Positions 15,241 to 26,270 of a stretch of DNA of 64,000 nt are shown here, piece by piece (position 1 is the stretch's first letter; every line of letters begins with the position of its first letter). Location: NCBI RefSeq assembly GCF_000452705.1, contig NZ_CP007014.1, forward strand, positions 4,155,501 through 4,219,500. Reading direction: 5' to 3'. Source of the DNA: Pseudomonas syringae CC1557 (GTDB lineage Bacteria; Pseudomonadota; Gammaproteobacteria; Pseudomonadales; Pseudomonadaceae). A program made the translations under genes and the position numbers. The notes below the pieces were generated by a model. That model saw nothing but the letters and a program-made list of their open reading frames with translations, did no database searches and was not told the origin of the DNA.

Positions 15241-17820
15241 ATGAATAAAGCAATTTCCGACCTCTCCTCACACACACCCATGATGCAACAGTATTGGAAG
15301 CTGAAAAATCAGCACCCAGACCAGTTGATGTTTTATCGCATGGGCGATTTCTACGAGATCTTCTACGAAGACGCGAAGAAAGCCGCCAAATTGCTGGATA
15401 TCACCCTGACTGCGCGAGGCCAGTCAGCAGGTCAGAGCATTCCCATGTGCGGGATTCCGTACCATGCCGCCGAGGGTTATCTGGCCAAGTTGGTGAAGCT
15501 CGGCGAGTCGGTCGTGATCTGTGAGCAGATCGGCGACCCGGCTACCAGCAAAGGCCCGGTGGACCGTCAGGTGGTACGCATCATCACCCCGGGCACCATC
15601 AGCGATGAAGCCTTGCTTGACGAACGCAGAGACAACCTGATCGCTGCCGTGCTCGGTGACGAGCGGCTGTTCGGCCTTGCGGTACTGGACATTACCAGTG
15701 GCAATTTCAGCGTACTGGAGATCAAGGGCTGGGAAAACCTGCTGGCCGAGCTTGAGCGCATCAATCCGGTCGAGCTGTTGATACCTGACGACTGGCCGCA
15801 AGGCCTGCCAGCTGAAAAGCGACGCGGTGCCAGACGGCGCGCACCCTGGGACTTCGAACGCGATTCCGCGCACAAGAGCCTCTGCCAACAATTTGCAACC
15901 CAGGACCTCAAAGGTTTTGGCTGCGAGAACCTGACGCTGGCCATCGGTGCTGCCGGCTGCCTGCTGAGCTACGCCAAGGAAACACAGCGCACCGCCCTGC
16001 CGCACTTGCGCAGCCTGCGTCACGAACGTCTCGACGACACCGTTATTCTCGACGCCGCCAGTCGACGTAATCTGGAGCTGGACACCAACCTCTCGGGTGG
16101 ACGCGACAACACGCTGCAATCTGTCATGGATCGCTGCCAGACCGCCATGGGCACGCGACTGCTGACTCGCTGGCTGAATCGCCCGCTACGCGACCTTACT
16201 GTGTTGCAGGCACGTCAGACCTCCATCGGCTGTTTCCTGGAGCGCTATCGCTTCGAGAACCTGCAACCGCAGCTCAAGGAAATCGGTGACATCGAGCGAA
16301 TTCTGGCGCGGATCGGCCTGCGCAACGCTCGTCCACGCGACCTCGCCCGCTTGCGCGACGCCCTGAGCGCGCTGCCTGAGTTGCAACAGGCTATGACCGA
16401 TCTCGACGCTCCGCACCTGCAACAACTTGCGCAGACCGCCAGCACTTACCCAGAGCTTGCCGACCTGCTGCAACGCGCAATCAACGACAACCCGCCCGCC
16501 GTGATTCGCGACGGTGGTGTTTTGAAAACCGGCTACGACGCCGAGCTGGACGAACTGCAATCACTGAGTGAAAACGCAGGTCAGTTCTTGATCGACCTGG
16601 AAGCCCGAGAGAAAGCGCGTACTGGACTGAGCCATCTGAAAGTCGGTTACAACCGCGTGCATGGCTACTTCATCGAACTGCCGAGCAAGCAGGCTGAGCA
16701 GGCCCCGGCTGACTACATTCGCCGCCAGACCCTCAAGGGTGCCGAGCGCTTCATCACGCCGGAGCTCAAGGAGTTCGAAGACAAGGCACTGTCGGCGAAA
16801 AGCCGTGCGCTGGCGCGTGAAAAAATGCTTTACGAGGCATTGCTCGAAGACCTGATCAGCCATTTGGCACCGCTTCAGGATACGGCCGCCGCGCTGGCCG
16901 AACTGGACGTACTGAGCAACCTTGCGGAGCGCGCCCTGAATCTGGACCTGAATTGTCCACGATTCGTCGCCGAGCCCTGCATGCGTATCGAACAGGGTCG
17001 CCACCCGGTGGTCGAGCAGGTGCTGAGCACGCCTTTCGTTGCCAACGACCTGGCCCTCGACGACAACACTCGCATGCTGGTCATTACCGGTCCGAACATG
17101 GGCGGTAAATCGACCTACATGCGCCAGACGGCGTTGATCGTGCTGCTGGCCCACATCGGCAGCTTTGTGCCTGCGGCGAGTTGCGAGCTTTCGCTGGTCG
17201 ACCGGATCTTCACCCGGATCGGCTCCAGCGATGACCTCGCTGGCGGTCGCTCGACATTCATGGTGGAAATGAGCGAGACGGCCAACATCCTGCACAATGC
17301 CAGTGACAAAAGCCTGGTGCTGATGGACGAGGTCGGACGCGGGACCAGTACCTTCGACGGCCTGTCGCTCGCCTGGGCTGCCGCTGAATGCCTGGCGCAA
17401 CTGCGTGCCTACACGCTGTTCGCAACGCATTACTTCGAATTGACCGTGCTGCCGGAAAGCGAACCGCTGGTCACCAACGTGCATTTGAATGCCACCGAGC
17501 ACAACGAGCGCATCGTGTTCCTGCACCGTGTGCTGCCGGGGCCTGCCAGCCAGAGCTACGGTCTTGCCGTGGCGCAACTGGCGGGGGTTCCGGGAAAAGT
17601 CATCACTCGCGCCAAGGAGCACTTGCAACGTCTGGAAACCACCAGCCTGCCCCACGAGCAGCCGCGCGCCAAACCCGGTAAACCTGCCATCCCGCAACAG
17701 AGCGACATGTTTGCAAGCCTGCCGCATCCTGTGCTCGACGAACTGTCGAAGATCAAGGTTGACGACATGACCCCGCGACAGGCTCTGGATTTGCTATACA
17801 CATTGCAAACACGTCTGTGA
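15241..17820 (+). CDS. mutS: DNA mismatch repair protein MutS
   Basis: MutS recognises mismatched or looped DNA and recruits MutL. The 859-residue protein has the N-terminal mismatch-binding domain with the phenylalanine-glutamate motif ([18 protein letters not shown]), connector and lever domains, the clamp, and the ATPase domain with Walker [10 protein letters not shown] starting at residue 617, Walker [16 protein letters not shown], and the helix-turn-helix region. The C-terminal tail ([16 protein letters not shown]) is the tetramerisation segment. ATG 15241 ([19 protein letters not shown]) is preferred to a TTG five codons upstream. Length is normal. It is followed by a possible terminator and then fdxA. 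Confidence 0.98.
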   Translation: MNKAISDLSSHTPMMQQYWKLKNQHPDQLMFYRMGDFYEIFYEDAKKAAKLLDITLTARGQSAGQSIPMCGIPYHAAEGYLAKLVKLGESVVICEQIGDPATSKGPVDRQVVRIITPGTISDEALLDERRDNLIAAVLGDERLFGLAVLDITSGNFSVLEIKGWENLLAELERINPVELLIPDDWPQGLPAEKRRGARRRAPWDFERDSAHKSLCQQFATQDLKGFGCENLTLAIGAAGCLLSYAKETQRTALPHLRSLRHERLDDTVILDAASRRNLELDTNLSGGRDNTLQSVMDRCQTAMGTRLLTRWLNRPLRDLTVLQARQTSIGCFLERYRFENLQPQLKEIGDIERILARIGLRNARPRDLARLRDALSALPELQQAMTDLDAPHLQQLAQTASTYPELADLLQRAINDNPPAVIRDGGVLKTGYDAELDELQSLSENAGQFLIDLEAREKARTGLSHLKVGYNRVHGYFIELPSKQAEQAPADYIRRQTLKGAERFITPELKEFEDKALSAKSRALAREKMLYEALLEDLISHLAPLQDTAAALAELDVLSNLAERALNLDLNCPRFVAEPCMRIEQGRHPVVEQVLSTPFVANDLALDDNTRMLVITGPNMGGKSTYMRQTALIVLLAHIGSFVPAASCELSLVDRIFTRIGSSDDLAGGRSTFMVEMSETANILHNASDKSLVLMDEVGRGTSTFDGLSLAWAAAECLAQLRAYTLFATHYFELTVLPESEPLVTNVHLNATEHNERIVFLHRVLPGPASQSYGLAVAQLAGVPGKVITRAKEHLQRLETTSLPHEQPRAKPGKPAIPQQSDMFASLPHPVLDELSKIKVDDMTPRQALDLLYTLQTRL

Positions 17821-17859
17821 CGCGAGCCGTTACAAGCTGTTAGAATCCCGCGCGGTTTG

Positions 17860-17897
17860 GGATGCTCCCGGCTTTTAGCCTGGCCGGGGTATTTTTC
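17860..17897 (+). terminator. Possible terminator between mutS and fdxA
   Basis: ATGCTCCCGGC and GCCGGGGTAT pair imperfectly around the loop TTTTAGCCTG and are followed by five T. The hairpin lies about 40 bases after the mutS stop. It may alternatively be part of a leader of fdxA, because the 246-base gap to fdxA is rich in further short dyads such as GCAGTCGGACTGC at 17943-17955. Confidence 0.5.
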
Positions 17898-18066
17898 GAG
17901 CCGCGTGAAAACGCAGCGAACCAAGGGTAAGTGGCAGGAGAGGCAGTCGGACTGCTTCAAGGCCACTCATCAAAAGCACGTGTTTTCATAGGGCCGGGAA
18001 ACCTCCCGAACCTGGCACCCCTGTCTGGAAGGGCTCTGCTGCAGCCGCCTGAGGAGAGAATTAGAA

Positions 18067-18390
18067 ATGACCTTCGTCGTCACCGACAACTGCATCAAGT
18101 GCAAATACACCGATTGTGTAGAAGTCTGTCCGGTGGACTGCTTCTACGAAGGCCCGAACTTTCTGGTCATTCACCCGGACGAGTGCATCGACTGTGCGCT
18201 CTGCGAGCCTGAGTGCCCTGCTGTGGCCATTTACTCGGAAGACGAGATACCTGCTGGTATGGAAAACTTTATCGAGCTGAATGCCGAGCTGGCCGAAGTC
18301 TGGCCCAATATCACCGAGAAGAAAGAGGCCATGCCTGACGCCGCAGAGTGGGATGGCAAACCTGGTAAAATCGCTGAACTGGAACGCTAG
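18067..18390 (+). CDS. fdxA: 7Fe ferredoxin FdxA
   Basis: FdxA is the 107-residue Azotobacter-type ferredoxin with one 3Fe-4S and one 4Fe-4S cluster, a low-potential electron carrier of the cytoplasm. The nine cysteines at 9, 12, 17, 21, 25, 40, 43, 46 and 50 match the type: CxxCxxxxC in CIKCKYTDC, then CPVDC, and [11 protein letters not shown]. The C-terminal extension of about 45 residues after the clusters ([20 protein letters not shown]) is also characteristic. GAGGAGAG lies ahead of the ATG. The gene sits between mutS and the rsmZ-rpoS block, the conserved Pseudomonas arrangement, and ends in a strong terminator. Confidence 0.97.
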   Translation: MTFVVTDNCIKCKYTDCVEVCPVDCFYEGPNFLVIHPDECIDCALCEPECPAVAIYSEDEIPAGMENFIELNAELAEVWPNITEKKEAMPDAAEWDGKPGKIAELER

Positions 18391-18404
18391 ACTCCAGACA
18401 GAAC

Positions 18405-18431
18405 AAAAGGCCCTTCAAAGGGCCTTTTTAT
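18405..18431 (+). terminator. Rho-independent terminator of fdxA
   Basis: AAAAGGCCC and GGGCCTTTT form a nine-pair stem around TTCAAA, ending in TTTTTA. It is only 14 bases after the fdxA stop. Confidence 0.92.
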
Positions 18432-18457
18432 TACGTTTGATTCGGCAAACTCAAGAC

Positions 18458-18486
18458 AAAAAAAAGGGGCGGTTTGACCCGCCCAC
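18458..18486 (-). terminator. Rho-independent terminator of rsmZ
   Basis: Read leftward, GGGCGG and CCGCCC pair around a five-base loop and are followed by a run of eight to nine T (A-run at 18458-18465 on the plus strand). It forms the 3' end of RsmZ and faces the fdxA terminator. Confidence 0.9.
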
Positions 18487-18591
18487 ATTTTCTCCCTAAT
18501 CCCTGTATTCCCTGGTCATCATCCTGATGAATCGCCTCCCGCGATGTCCATGACCGTCATCCTTGATGGCCTGTACCTGTCCGTTGGCACA
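18459..18591 (-). ncRNA. rsmZ: Small regulatory RNA RsmZ
   Basis: The stretch between fdxA and rpoS, read leftward, carries eight GGA motifs within about 125 bases (ACGGACA, AAGGAUG, AUGGACA, GGGAGG, CAGGAUG, AGGGAAU, AGGGAUU, AGGGAGA) and ends in a strong terminator. Multiple GGA loops, length and locus match RsmZ, the RNA that sequesters the translational repressor RsmA/RsmE and thereby switches on exoproducts and virulence functions under GacS/GacA control. I set the 5' end from a promoter with TTGCCC (+ strand 18620-18625) and TAATAT (18598-18603), spacing 16. Upstream half-sites for GacA lie near 18746-18779. The exact ends are estimates, good to a few bases. Confidence 0.88.
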
Positions 18592-18597
18592 GCTTCG

Positions 18598-18625
18598 ATA
18601 TTAGAGATTTAACGCCGCAGGGCAA
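18598..18625 (-). promoter_or_regulatory. Promoter of rsmZ
   Basis: Read leftward, TTGCCC and TAATAT are 16 bases apart, with transcription predicted to begin about seven bases beyond at roughly 18591. This is motif-based inference. Confidence 0.6.
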
Positions 18626-18745
18626 CACCCGAACCGCAGCATAATATTTCTACTTCTGCGCACCGTAAAATAAAAAGCCTTTCACATCAAAAGGTTGGAT
18701 ACAGGTCGTCGTGCTTAAGGCAAAAAACCTTACCCGCAATGCCTT

Positions 18746-18779
18746 GATGACTTACAGCACACGTACGCGATGACTTACG
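18746..18779 (-). promoter_or_regulatory. Tandem GacA-type half-sites upstream of rsmZ
   Basis: The ten-mer GTAAGTCATC occurs twice on the minus strand (plus-strand GATGACTTAC at 18746-18755 and 18769-18778), 23 bases apart, about two helical turns. TGTAAG is the left half of the known upstream activating sequence TGTAAG-N6-CTTACA of rsm RNA genes. The position, about 160 bases before the predicted start, fits that element in other pseudomonads. The right halves are degenerate. Confidence 0.55.
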
Positions 18780-18877
18780 CCATTTGGGATCCGTATGCCG
18801 TGCATGAAGACTTTTCAGAGGCAGCGGAAATGCTGCTACACGGTTTCGACAGCGACCTTGGGATTACGCAAGACATA

Positions 18878-18917
18878 TAAAAAGACCGATACACACATCA
18901 AGTGTTATATCGGCCTT
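18878..18917 (-). terminator. Rho-independent terminator of rpoS
   Basis: Read leftward, GGCCGATA and TATCGGTC pair around a central stretch that also holds ACACTTGATGTGT, and TTTTTAT follows. It begins about 25 bases after the rpoS stop. Confidence 0.8.
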
Positions 18918-18941
18918 GGGATGAAGCATTGAGAGGGGGAA

Positions 18942-19952
18942 TTATCGGAAGAGTGATTCGCTGGACAGACCGTTCTTTTCAAGAATCTCACGCAGGCGCT
19001 TGAGTCCTTCAACCTGGATCTGACGTACACGCTCGCGCGTCAGCCCGATTTCCAGCCCTACGTCTTCGAGCGTGCTGCTCTCGTGCCCACGCAGACCGAA
19101 ACGGCGTATGACCACCTCACGTTGTTTCTCTGTCAGCTCGGACAGCCACTGATCGATGCTTTGCGACAGATCATCATCCTGCAGCAATTCGCAAGGGTCG
19201 GTGGGACGGTCATCCGTCAACGTGTCGAGCAGGGTCTTGTCCGAATCAGGCCCAAGAGAAACGTCCACGGATGAAACCCGCTCGTTCAAGCCCAGCATGC
19301 GCTTGACATCGCCTACCGGTCGTTCCAGCAGGTTGGCGATTTCCTCGGGAGACGGTTCATGATCCAGCTTCTGGGTCAGCTCTCTGGCCGCGCGCAGGTA
19401 GACGTTCAGTTCCTTGACGACGTGAATCGGCAACCGGATGGTCCGGGTCTGATTCATGATCGCGCGCTCAATGGTCTGACGTATCCACCAGGTGGCATAC
19501 GTGGAAAAACGAAACCCCCGCTCAGGATCGAATTTCTCGACAGCCCGGATGAGTCCCAGATTGCCCTCTTCGATGAGATCCAGCAATGACAGGCCACGAT
19601 TGACATAACGCCTGGCAATTTTAACCACCAGCCGCAGATTGCTTTCAATCATGCGTTTGCGTCCGGCCGGATCGCCACTTTGCGACAGGCGCGCGAAGTG
19701 AACTTCTTCTTCCGGAGACAACAAAGGGGAAAACCCGATCTCATTGAGATACAGCTGGGTAGCGTCGAGCGCTCGGGTGTAGTCGATATATTTGTGTTGT
19801 TTGAGCGATGTTGAATGCTTGGCCCTGACACGTCCCGATACAGCAGCGGCTGGCTGCTTCTCGTTCGACGCCTCCGTCAGGACAATGCCGGCTTCCATAA
19901 GGAGCACTTCATCATCGATGTCAAACTCCGGCGCTTCGTTGCCAAGAGCCAT
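18942..19952 (-). CDS. rpoS: RNA polymerase sigma factor RpoS
   Basis: RpoS is the stationary-phase and general-stress sigma factor. The 336-residue protein has region 1.2 ([21 protein letters not shown]), region 2 with [20 protein letters not shown] and the -10-recognition block [19 protein letters not shown], region 3 ([19 protein letters not shown]) and region 4 ending in the helix-turn-helix [20 protein letters not shown]. The length and the start [15 protein letters not shown] match Pseudomonas RpoS. The gene follows nlpD, inside which the main rpoS promoter lies in other pseudomonads. It is bordered downstream by rsmZ, so the stationary-phase and Gac/Rsm regulators are adjacent. Confidence 0.99.
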   Translation of the reverse strand: MALGNEAPEFDIDDEVLLMEAGIVLTEASNEKQPAAAVSGRVRAKHSTSLKQHKYIDYTRALDATQLYLNEIGFSPLLSPEEEVHFARLSQSGDPAGRKRMIESNLRLVVKIARRYVNRGLSLLDLIEEGNLGLIRAVEKFDPERGFRFSTYATWWIRQTIERAIMNQTRTIRLPIHVVKELNVYLRAARELTQKLDHEPSPEEIANLLERPVGDVKRMLGLNERVSSVDVSLGPDSDKTLLDTLTDDRPTDPCELLQDDDLSQSIDQWLSELTEKQREVVIRRFGLRGHESSTLEDVGLEIGLTRERVRQIQVEGLKRLREILEKNGLSSESLFR

Positions 19953-20055
19953 TGTTTTAGTCCTTTGGTGAGTTCGACCTCAAGCTCCAGCGGCGCCTGG
20001 TTCCATGGCATCGCTTGAGCCTGTTCCTTTTACGCCAGGAACAGGCTGGCAACTA

Positions 20056-20922
20056 TCAACGACGTGGCAAAAATTCCAGTGGATCTACAGGTTTTCCTTG
20101 ACGGCGAATCTCAAAATGCAGTTTCACCCGGTCAGTTCCTGTTGACCCCATTTCGGCAATCGTCTGCCCTGCCTTGACCTGTTGACCTTCCCGTACCAGG
20201 AGCCTGCGATTATGACCGTAGGCACTGACGTAGGTATCGCTGTGTTTGATGATGATCAATTCGCCGTAGCCTCGTAATCCGCTTCCGGCGTAAACGACCG
20301 AACCATCAGACGCTGCCAAAACAGGCTGTCCCAAATCACCAGCGATATCAATTCCTTTATTCAAACTGCCGTTTGAGGAAAATTTTCCTATCAAAATGCC
20401 GCTCGAAGGCCAGGTCCAACCCGTCGGAGACTTGCCAGCCGGGCCTGTGCCGGTGGTCGCTGACGGTGGTATCACCACTGGCACAACCGCAATCGGCTTG
20501 GACATAACGGTAGTTTTCACCGAGCCCGAACTGCTGCTGGTAGTCGAAGTAGACGTGCTCGGACGTCCTCCAACGGGGGCAGACGCTAAACCGGATGTTG
20601 AAGAGGAGCGCCCGTCGAAGCGAATGGTCTGACCTGGTTTGATGGTAAACGGCTCGGGAATCTGGTTGCGGGCGGCCAGCGCCTTCCAGTCCCAGCCATA
20701 ACGAAACGCGATGGAAAACAGCGTATCGCCGCGCCTGACGACATATTGGCCGGTGGTCACTGTTGGGCGCTGCGCCACGGCATTGCCATTACGGTCGACA
20801 ACGCGAACGCCACCGGAAGGCGTGCTTGAGCAGCCGACCAGAAGGACACTGAGAGCAATGCCAATCACCAGACGCTGATAACTTCTTGAGGACTTGAGCT
20901 GCTGAATGACTGTGAGACTCAC
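20056..20922 (-). CDS. nlpD: Lipoprotein NlpD, amidase activator (LysM and LytM domains)
   Basis: NlpD is an outer-membrane lipoprotein that activates the periplasmic amidase AmiC for daughter-cell separation. The 288-residue protein has a lipoprotein signal ending LLVGC with the lipidated Cys31, a LysM peptidoglycan-binding domain at about 60-103 (YVVRRGDTLFSIAFRYGW to KPGQTIRF), a Ser/Thr-rich linker at about 105-150 and a C-terminal M23/LytM domain. In the latter the metal-binding His of active peptidases is replaced in NKGIDIAGD, so it is non-catalytic, as expected for an activator. It lies between pcm and rpoS, and probably contains the rpoS promoter. Confidence 0.95.
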   Translation of the reverse strand: MSLTVIQQLKSSRSYQRLVIGIALSVLLVGCSSTPSGGVRVVDRNGNAVAQRPTVTTGQYVVRRGDTLFSIAFRYGWDWKALAARNQIPEPFTIKPGQTIRFDGRSSSTSGLASAPVGGRPSTSTSTTSSSSGSVKTTVMSKPIAVVPVVIPPSATTGTGPAGKSPTGWTWPSSGILIGKFSSNGSLNKGIDIAGDLGQPVLAASDGSVVYAGSGLRGYGELIIIKHSDTYVSAYGHNRRLLVREGQQVKAGQTIAEMGSTGTDRVKLHFEIRRQGKPVDPLEFLPRR

Positions 20923-21128
20923 CCGCCACTCCCTTTTACTGGTGACCGATTCAAAAAAGATGCCTATTGTGCCGCAAGCGCGGCGGGCAGCCCGTGATTA
21001 ACTGCTGAAATCGCTGTTATATATCAGTCAGCTACGTGAAATGATGCCATTTAGCTATTCGTGAACAGGGACTGACCGCTGTAGACCGGTGAGTGACGCC
21101 AGAATTCACTCGCTGGTACTGACAATCT

Positions 21129-21806
21129 TCAGGCAATCGGTCCGTTGAGCAGAGGTACGAAGCGCACGGCGCCCAGTACATGCCTGGAAAACCCGTTTTC
21201 TTCGCGGATGATCAGCATCAATTGCTGTACTTCGCCCGAGCCCACCGGAATGACCAACCGTCCTCCGGGGGCCAGTTGATCGAGCAGCGCCTGCGGCACA
21301 TCGGTGGCCACTGCCGTGACGATGATGCCGTTGTAAGGTGCCAGCGCAGGCCACCCTTCCCAACCATCTCCCCAACGAAACACCACATTGCGCAGATTGA
21401 GTTCGACCAAGCGTTCCTTGGCACGATCCTGAAGGACCTTGATACGCTCGACCGAAAACACCCGTTCGACCAATTGCGACAGAACCGCAGTCTGGTAGCC
21501 GGAGCCGGTGCCGATCTCCATGACCTTGTCCAGCGGGCCAGCTGCGAGTAAAAGCTCACTCATCCGCGCAACCATATAGGGCTGGGAAATTGTCTGGTTG
21601 TGGCCGATGGGCAGCGCCGTGTCTTCATAGGCACGGTGTGCGAGCGCCTCGTCGACGAACAGATGCCGGGGCGTCTTGCGAATGACGTCCAGTACGCGGT
21701 CGTTGGTAATGCCTTCTTCGCAGAGACGCTGAATCAAGCGCTCACGCGTTCGTTGCGAGGTCATCCCGATCCCGCGACGTAATATATCATCCTGCTCACG
21801 CGACAT
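21129..21806 (-). CDS. pcm: Protein-L-isoaspartate O-methyltransferase Pcm
   Basis: Pcm methylates L-isoaspartyl residues in aged proteins, using S-adenosylmethionine, so that they can be repaired. The protein has the family start [17 protein letters not shown], then [20 protein letters not shown], and the SAM-binding [15 protein letters not shown] (motif I), with FVPLLNGP near the end. From ATG 21806 it has 225 residues; the alternative ATG 21764 (MTSQRTRER) gives the usual 211. The longer start is preferred because GGAGGA lies nine bases ahead of it and it overlaps the surE stop by one base. The downstream ATG has only a weak ribosome site. Confidence 0.93.
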   Translation of the reverse strand: MSREQDDILRRGIGMTSQRTRERLIQRLCEEGITNDRVLDVIRKTPRHLFVDEALAHRAYEDTALPIGHNQTISQPYMVARMSELLLAAGPLDKVMEIGTGSGYQTAVLSQLVERVFSVERIKVLQDRAKERLVELNLRNVVFRWGDGWEGWPALAPYNGIIVTAVATDVPQALLDQLAPGGRLVIPVGSGEVQQLMLIIREENGFSRHVLGAVRFVPLLNGPIA

Positions 21807-22555
21807 CAGCGCAGGTCCTCCAGCCAGTTGCTCAGGCTGCTGAAACCATCCTGAAAGGTTCGATCAAGTTGCAGCGGCGTAATCGATACGTAACCCTGCA
21901 TGACGGCATGGAAATCAGTCCCGGCTCCGCCATCCTCGGCGTCACCGGCAGCAGCGATCCAGTAACCAGCCCGACCACGCGGGTCAACCACTCGGACCGG
22001 GGCTGCAGCGCGGGCACGGTGGCCCAGACGGGTCAGTTGAATGCCCCGAATGTGTTCAAGCGGCAAGTTCGGAATGTTCACGTTAAGTACCGTGCGTGGA
22101 GGCAGATCGAGTCGCTCATGGGCCTCTACCAGCAAACGCGCATAATGCGCCGCCGTCGCCAGGTTATCCGGCTGACGTGACAGAAACGAAAAGGCAAATG
22201 ACGGACGCTCCAGAAAGCGCCCTTCGAGTGCTGCGGCAACGGTGCCGGAATACAGCACATCGTCACCCAGATTGGCCCCCAGATTGATCCCCGACACCAC
22301 CATGTCCGGTTCACGCTCCAGAAGCCCGTGCAGCCCGAGGTGCACGCAGTCGGTCGGCGTACCGTTCACGCTGATGAAGCCGTTATCCAGGGTGTGCGGG
22401 TGCAAGGGCCGATCAAGTGTCAGCGAACTGCTGGCACCGCTTCTGTCCTGGTCAGGGGCGATCACCACGCACTCGGCATAGTCCACCAGCGCCGCATACA
22501 GCGCCGCAAGACCGGGTGCAGTTACCCCGTCGTCATTTGATATCAGAATACGCAT
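21806..22555 (-). CDS. surE: 5'/3'-nucleotidase SurE
   Basis: SurE dephosphorylates nucleoside monophosphates and is a stationary-phase survival protein. The 249-residue product opens with the metal-binding [11 protein letters not shown] (Asp8 and Asp9), followed by the conserved [18 protein letters not shown] and the [12 protein letters not shown] and [11 protein letters not shown] blocks that complete the active site. The length is normal. It overlaps truD by 13 bases and pcm by one base, consistent with a translationally coupled truD-surE-pcm operon leading to nlpD and rpoS. Confidence 0.97.
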   Translation of the reverse strand: MRILISNDDGVTAPGLAALYAALVDYAECVVIAPDQDRSGASSSLTLDRPLHPHTLDNGFISVNGTPTDCVHLGLHGLLEREPDMVVSGINLGANLGDDVLYSGTVAAALEGRFLERPSFAFSFLSRQPDNLATAAHYARLLVEAHERLDLPPRTVLNVNIPNLPLEHIRGIQLTRLGHRARAAAPVRVVDPRGRAGYWIAAAGDAEDGGAGTDFHAVMQGYVSITPLQLDRTFQDGFSSLSNWLEDLR

Positions 22556-23601
22556 GAGCTGTCCGTCTGCCCGGCCGGCACCAGATCAACGAGTTCACGC
22601 ACCAAAACAGTGGCGAAGCATCCGGGCGGCAGGACGAATTCCAGTTGCAGAATGTCAGGCTCGGGATAATGCCACGTCAGCCGCCCAATGGGCAGCCGCA
22701 GGATGCGACGTTCGTGATCCATACCCGCTCTGACCAGCCAGTCGCGCAGTGAAGACTCATCGGCGGCGATGGAATTTTCCAGCTCTGCGATAGCACCGGA
22801 AGCTGGCGAAGGGCCTTCCCCCCACTGCGGGCCGGTAGGATGGAGATCGAGGATCGCCAAACGAGGGTCGCTGCACTCGGCAATCCCGGCCGGAAAAAAA
22901 CTGCGACTGTCGGTGAACGCCAGCAAATCACCCACCTTGGCGTGTTGCCAGCTGCCGTCGGCAACCCGCGCCGCAAGTACCCGATTGAACAGGTAACTGC
23001 GCGCCGTGGACAACAGCCGTGAACGCACCGCACGCTGCTCGGGTAACGCCTGTCGGGCTGCGTAATCGCGAGCCTCGCCCAGATTGCCGCCCTGATAACC
23101 GAAGCGCTGCGAACCGAAATAGTTGGGGATACCCTGCCGGGCAATGGTTTCCAGGCGCTGATTCAACGCGTCCTTGTCAGCACTTAATTGCGTCAGCCTG
23201 AGCGTAAACCCGTTGGCCGCATGAGCCCCACGCTGCAATTTGCGCGTGTGCCGGCCGCTCTTGAGAATCTGCAGCGTCTCGTCCTGCGCCGCCGAAAAAT
23301 CGGGATCGGCCTTGCCTGGCAACTGAATGCTGAACCATTGGCGGGTCAGAGCCTGACGGTCTTTCAGTCCTGCGTAGCTGACGGTACGCAATTGCACACC
23401 CGCAGCACGTGCCAGCCTGCGGGCAGCTTCCTCGGTGTTCAGGCCTCGTTTTTCGACCCATAACCACAGGTGCTCGCCAGCGCCAGACAGCGGAATATCC
23501 AGCACTTCATCGACCTGAAAGTCTTCGGCAACGGCCTTGAGAGCGGCACGACCCAACGCATCGCCGTAGGCCCTTGGGCCCAGCAGTTCGAGTTCGATCA
23601 T
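22543..23601 (-). CDS. truD: tRNA pseudouridine(13) synthase TruD
   Basis: TruD isomerises uridine 13 of tRNA-Glu. The 352-residue protein shows the TruD signature [16 protein letters not shown], with catalytic Asp81, and the preceding [15 protein letters not shown]. The [17 protein letters not shown] block and [18 protein letters not shown] follow in the expected order. The end (LVRELVD) overlaps the surE start by 13 bases and the start overlaps the ispF stop by four bases. This is the classic ispF-truD-surE-pcm order. Active-site residues are intact. Confidence 0.97.
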   Translation of the reverse strand: MIELELLGPRAYGDALGRAALKAVAEDFQVDEVLDIPLSGAGEHLWLWVEKRGLNTEEAARRLARAAGVQLRTVSYAGLKDRQALTRQWFSIQLPGKADPDFSAAQDETLQILKSGRHTRKLQRGAHAANGFTLRLTQLSADKDALNQRLETIARQGIPNYFGSQRFGYQGGNLGEARDYAARQALPEQRAVRSRLLSTARSYLFNRVLAARVADGSWQHAKVGDLLAFTDSRSFFPAGIAECSDPRLAILDLHPTGPQWGEGPSPASGAIAELENSIAADESSLRDWLVRAGMDHERRILRLPIGRLTWHYPEPDILQLEFVLPPGCFATVLVRELVDLVPAGQTDSSCVF

Positions 23602-24071
23602 GCGCGCAGCAACAAGGCAACGGCATGCACCGCGATGCCTTCTTCACGGCCAGTAAAACCGAGTTTTTCCGTGGTAGTGGCTTTCACGTTTACCTGGTCC
23701 AGTTCAACGTCCAGATCCTCGGCGATCAACGCGCGCATGGCGTCGATGTGCGGAGCCATCTTCGGAGCCTGAGCCACGATGGTGGCGTCGACATTGCCGA
23801 CCTTCCAGCCTTTGCCATGAATCTGCTTGAGCACATGTCGCAACAGCACACGGCTGTCAGCGCCCTTGAATTGCGGGTCTGTGTCGGGAAAGTGCTTGCC
23901 GATATCGCCCAGTGCAGCGGCGCCCAGCAGCGCATCACTGAGGGCGTGCAGCAGGACATCGCCATCGGAGTGGGCCAACAGGCCGAAACCGTGTGCAATC
24001 CGCACGCCGCCCAAGGTTATGAAATCGCCTTCAGCGAAACGGTGCACATCATAGCCATGGCCAATACGCAT
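23598..24071 (-). CDS. ispF: 2-C-methyl-D-erythritol 2,4-cyclodiphosphate synthase IspF
   Basis: IspF closes the cyclodiphosphate ring in the methylerythritol phosphate route to isoprenoids. The 157-residue protein carries the zinc ligands Asp8 and His10 in [15 protein letters not shown] and His42 in [20 protein letters not shown], along with the conserved [11 protein letters not shown] loop. ispD, the enzyme two steps earlier, lies 3.1 kb away, and dxr lies at 47.4 kb, so several pathway steps are encoded in this window. A terminator hairpin overlaps the immediate upstream region, which separates ispF transcription from fghA. Confidence 0.98.
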   Translation of the reverse strand: MRIGHGYDVHRFAEGDFITLGGVRIAHGFGLLAHSDGDVLLHALSDALLGAAALGDIGKHFPDTDPQFKGADSRVLLRHVLKQIHGKGWKVGNVDATIVAQAPKMAPHIDAMRALIAEDLDVELDQVNVKATTTEKLGFTGREEGIAVHAVALLLRA

Positions 24072-24073
24072 AG

Positions 24074-24100
24074 AAAAACGCCCTGAAAAAAGACAGGGCG
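24074..24100 (-). terminator. Terminator between fghA and ispF
   Basis: Read leftward, CGCCCTG and CAGGGCG form a seven-pair stem around a T-rich eight-base loop, followed by TTTTT. It lies 24 bases after the fghA stop and ends only three bases before the ispF ATG, so the ispF promoter must lie within or upstream of it. Confidence 0.8.
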
Positions 24101-24124
24101 TGATTCTACCTGCTTTGGCGCCGC

Positions 24125-24970
24125 TTAGCTGTTCAAGGCGTGCGCATGATGCCGTAAATGGTCTTCTATAAAACTGGCAATGAAGAAGTAGCTGTGGTCA
24201 TAGCCTGGCTGCATGCGCAGGGTCAGCGGATAGTGCACAGTTTTGGCGGCTTGAACCAATGCCTCCGGCTTGAGCTGATTGACCAGAAAATCGTCACGAT
24301 CGCCTTGATCAACCAGGGTCGGCAGCTTCTCTGCTGCTTCAGACATCAGCACACTGGCATCCCATTCACGCCATCGCGAGCGATCCTCGCCCAGGTAGCG
24401 GGAAAAGGCTTTCTGGCCCCACGGGCAATCGATCGGATTACTGATTGGCGAAAACGCTGACACCGACTTGTAGCGTCCGGGATTGCGCAACGCGCAGACC
24501 AGCGCACCATGACCGCCCATCGAGTGGCCACTGATACTGCGCGCTTGTGACGCCGGAAAATGCGTTTCGATCAGGGCAGGCAGCTCTTTGACCACATAAT
24601 CATGCATCTGATAATGCCGAGCGTAAGGCGCTTCGGTGGCATTCAGGTAAAAGCCTGCGCCCTGACCGAAATCCCAGGCACCGTCCGGGTCATCGGCGAC
24701 ATCGGCGCCACGCGGGCTGGTGTCGGGCGCCACGATAATGATGCCCAGCTCGGCTGCGAGCCGATGCGCCGCCGCTTTCTGCATGAAGTTTTCATCAGTG
24801 CAGGTCAAGCCCGACAACCAGTACAGCACTGGCAGCTTGCCGCCCTGCTCAGCCTGCGGCGGCAGATAGACGGCGAACACCATGTCGCAGCCCAGTACGG
24901 ACGAGTGGTGCTTGTAACGCTTGTGCCAGCCACCGAAGCTTTTCTGACAGGAAATATTTTCCAAAGGCAT
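24125..24970 (-). CDS. fghA: S-formylglutathione hydrolase
   Basis: This esterase-D-family enzyme hydrolyses S-formylglutathione to formate and glutathione, the second step of glutathione-dependent formaldehyde detoxification. The 281-residue alpha/beta hydrolase carries the nucleophile elbow GHSMGG with Ser150, the early block [19 protein letters not shown] and the C-terminal His in [12 protein letters not shown]. The ATG at 24970 ([14 protein letters not shown]) matches family N-termini; the nine-codon extension does not. It lies downstream of adhC, which makes its substrate, with a palindromic element between them. Confidence 0.96.
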   Translation of the reverse strand: MPLENISCQKSFGGWHKRYKHHSSVLGCDMVFAVYLPPQAEQGGKLPVLYWLSGLTCTDENFMQKAAAHRLAAELGIIIVAPDTSPRGADVADDPDGAWDFGQGAGFYLNATEAPYARHYQMHDYVVKELPALIETHFPASQARSISGHSMGGHGALVCALRNPGRYKSVSAFSPISNPIDCPWGQKAFSRYLGEDRSRWREWDASVLMSEAAEKLPTLVDQGDRDDFLVNQLKPEALVQAAKTVHYPLTLRMQPGYDHSYFFIASFIEDHLRHHAHALNS

Positions 24971-24982
24971 GTCGTTTCCTCC

Positions 24983-25048
24983 AGCGGTAAGCCTCAAGCT
25001 TCAAGCGGGCGCAAACTCGCGCGCCGCTGAAGCTAAAAGCTTGCCGCT
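24983..25048. repeat. Imperfect 66-base palindrome between adhC and fghA
   Basis: The left arm begins AGCGGTAAGCCTCAAGCTTC and the right arm ends AGCTAAAAGCTTGCCGCT; they are imperfect reverse complements over about 28 bases, with a short centre near 25013-25021. It contains AAGCTT repeats of a kind that recurs between Pseudomonas genes. It may be an intergenic repeat or a processing/termination site inside the operon. Confidence 0.6.
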
Positions 25049-25053
25049 GCTCC

Positions 25054-26270
<1,217 letters not shown>

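Noticed and set aside
17830..17846. TTACAA and TAGAAT between mutS and fdxA as a promoter
   Set aside because: They are only five bases apart, far short of the 15-19 needed; only TAGAAT with a weak TGACGC at 17819 remains possible.
17943..17955. A short dyad GCAGTCGGACTGC in the fdxA leader as a riboswitch or operator
   Set aside because: Five-pair arms with a three-base centre occur by chance in G+C-rich DNA, and no wider structure could be established by eye.
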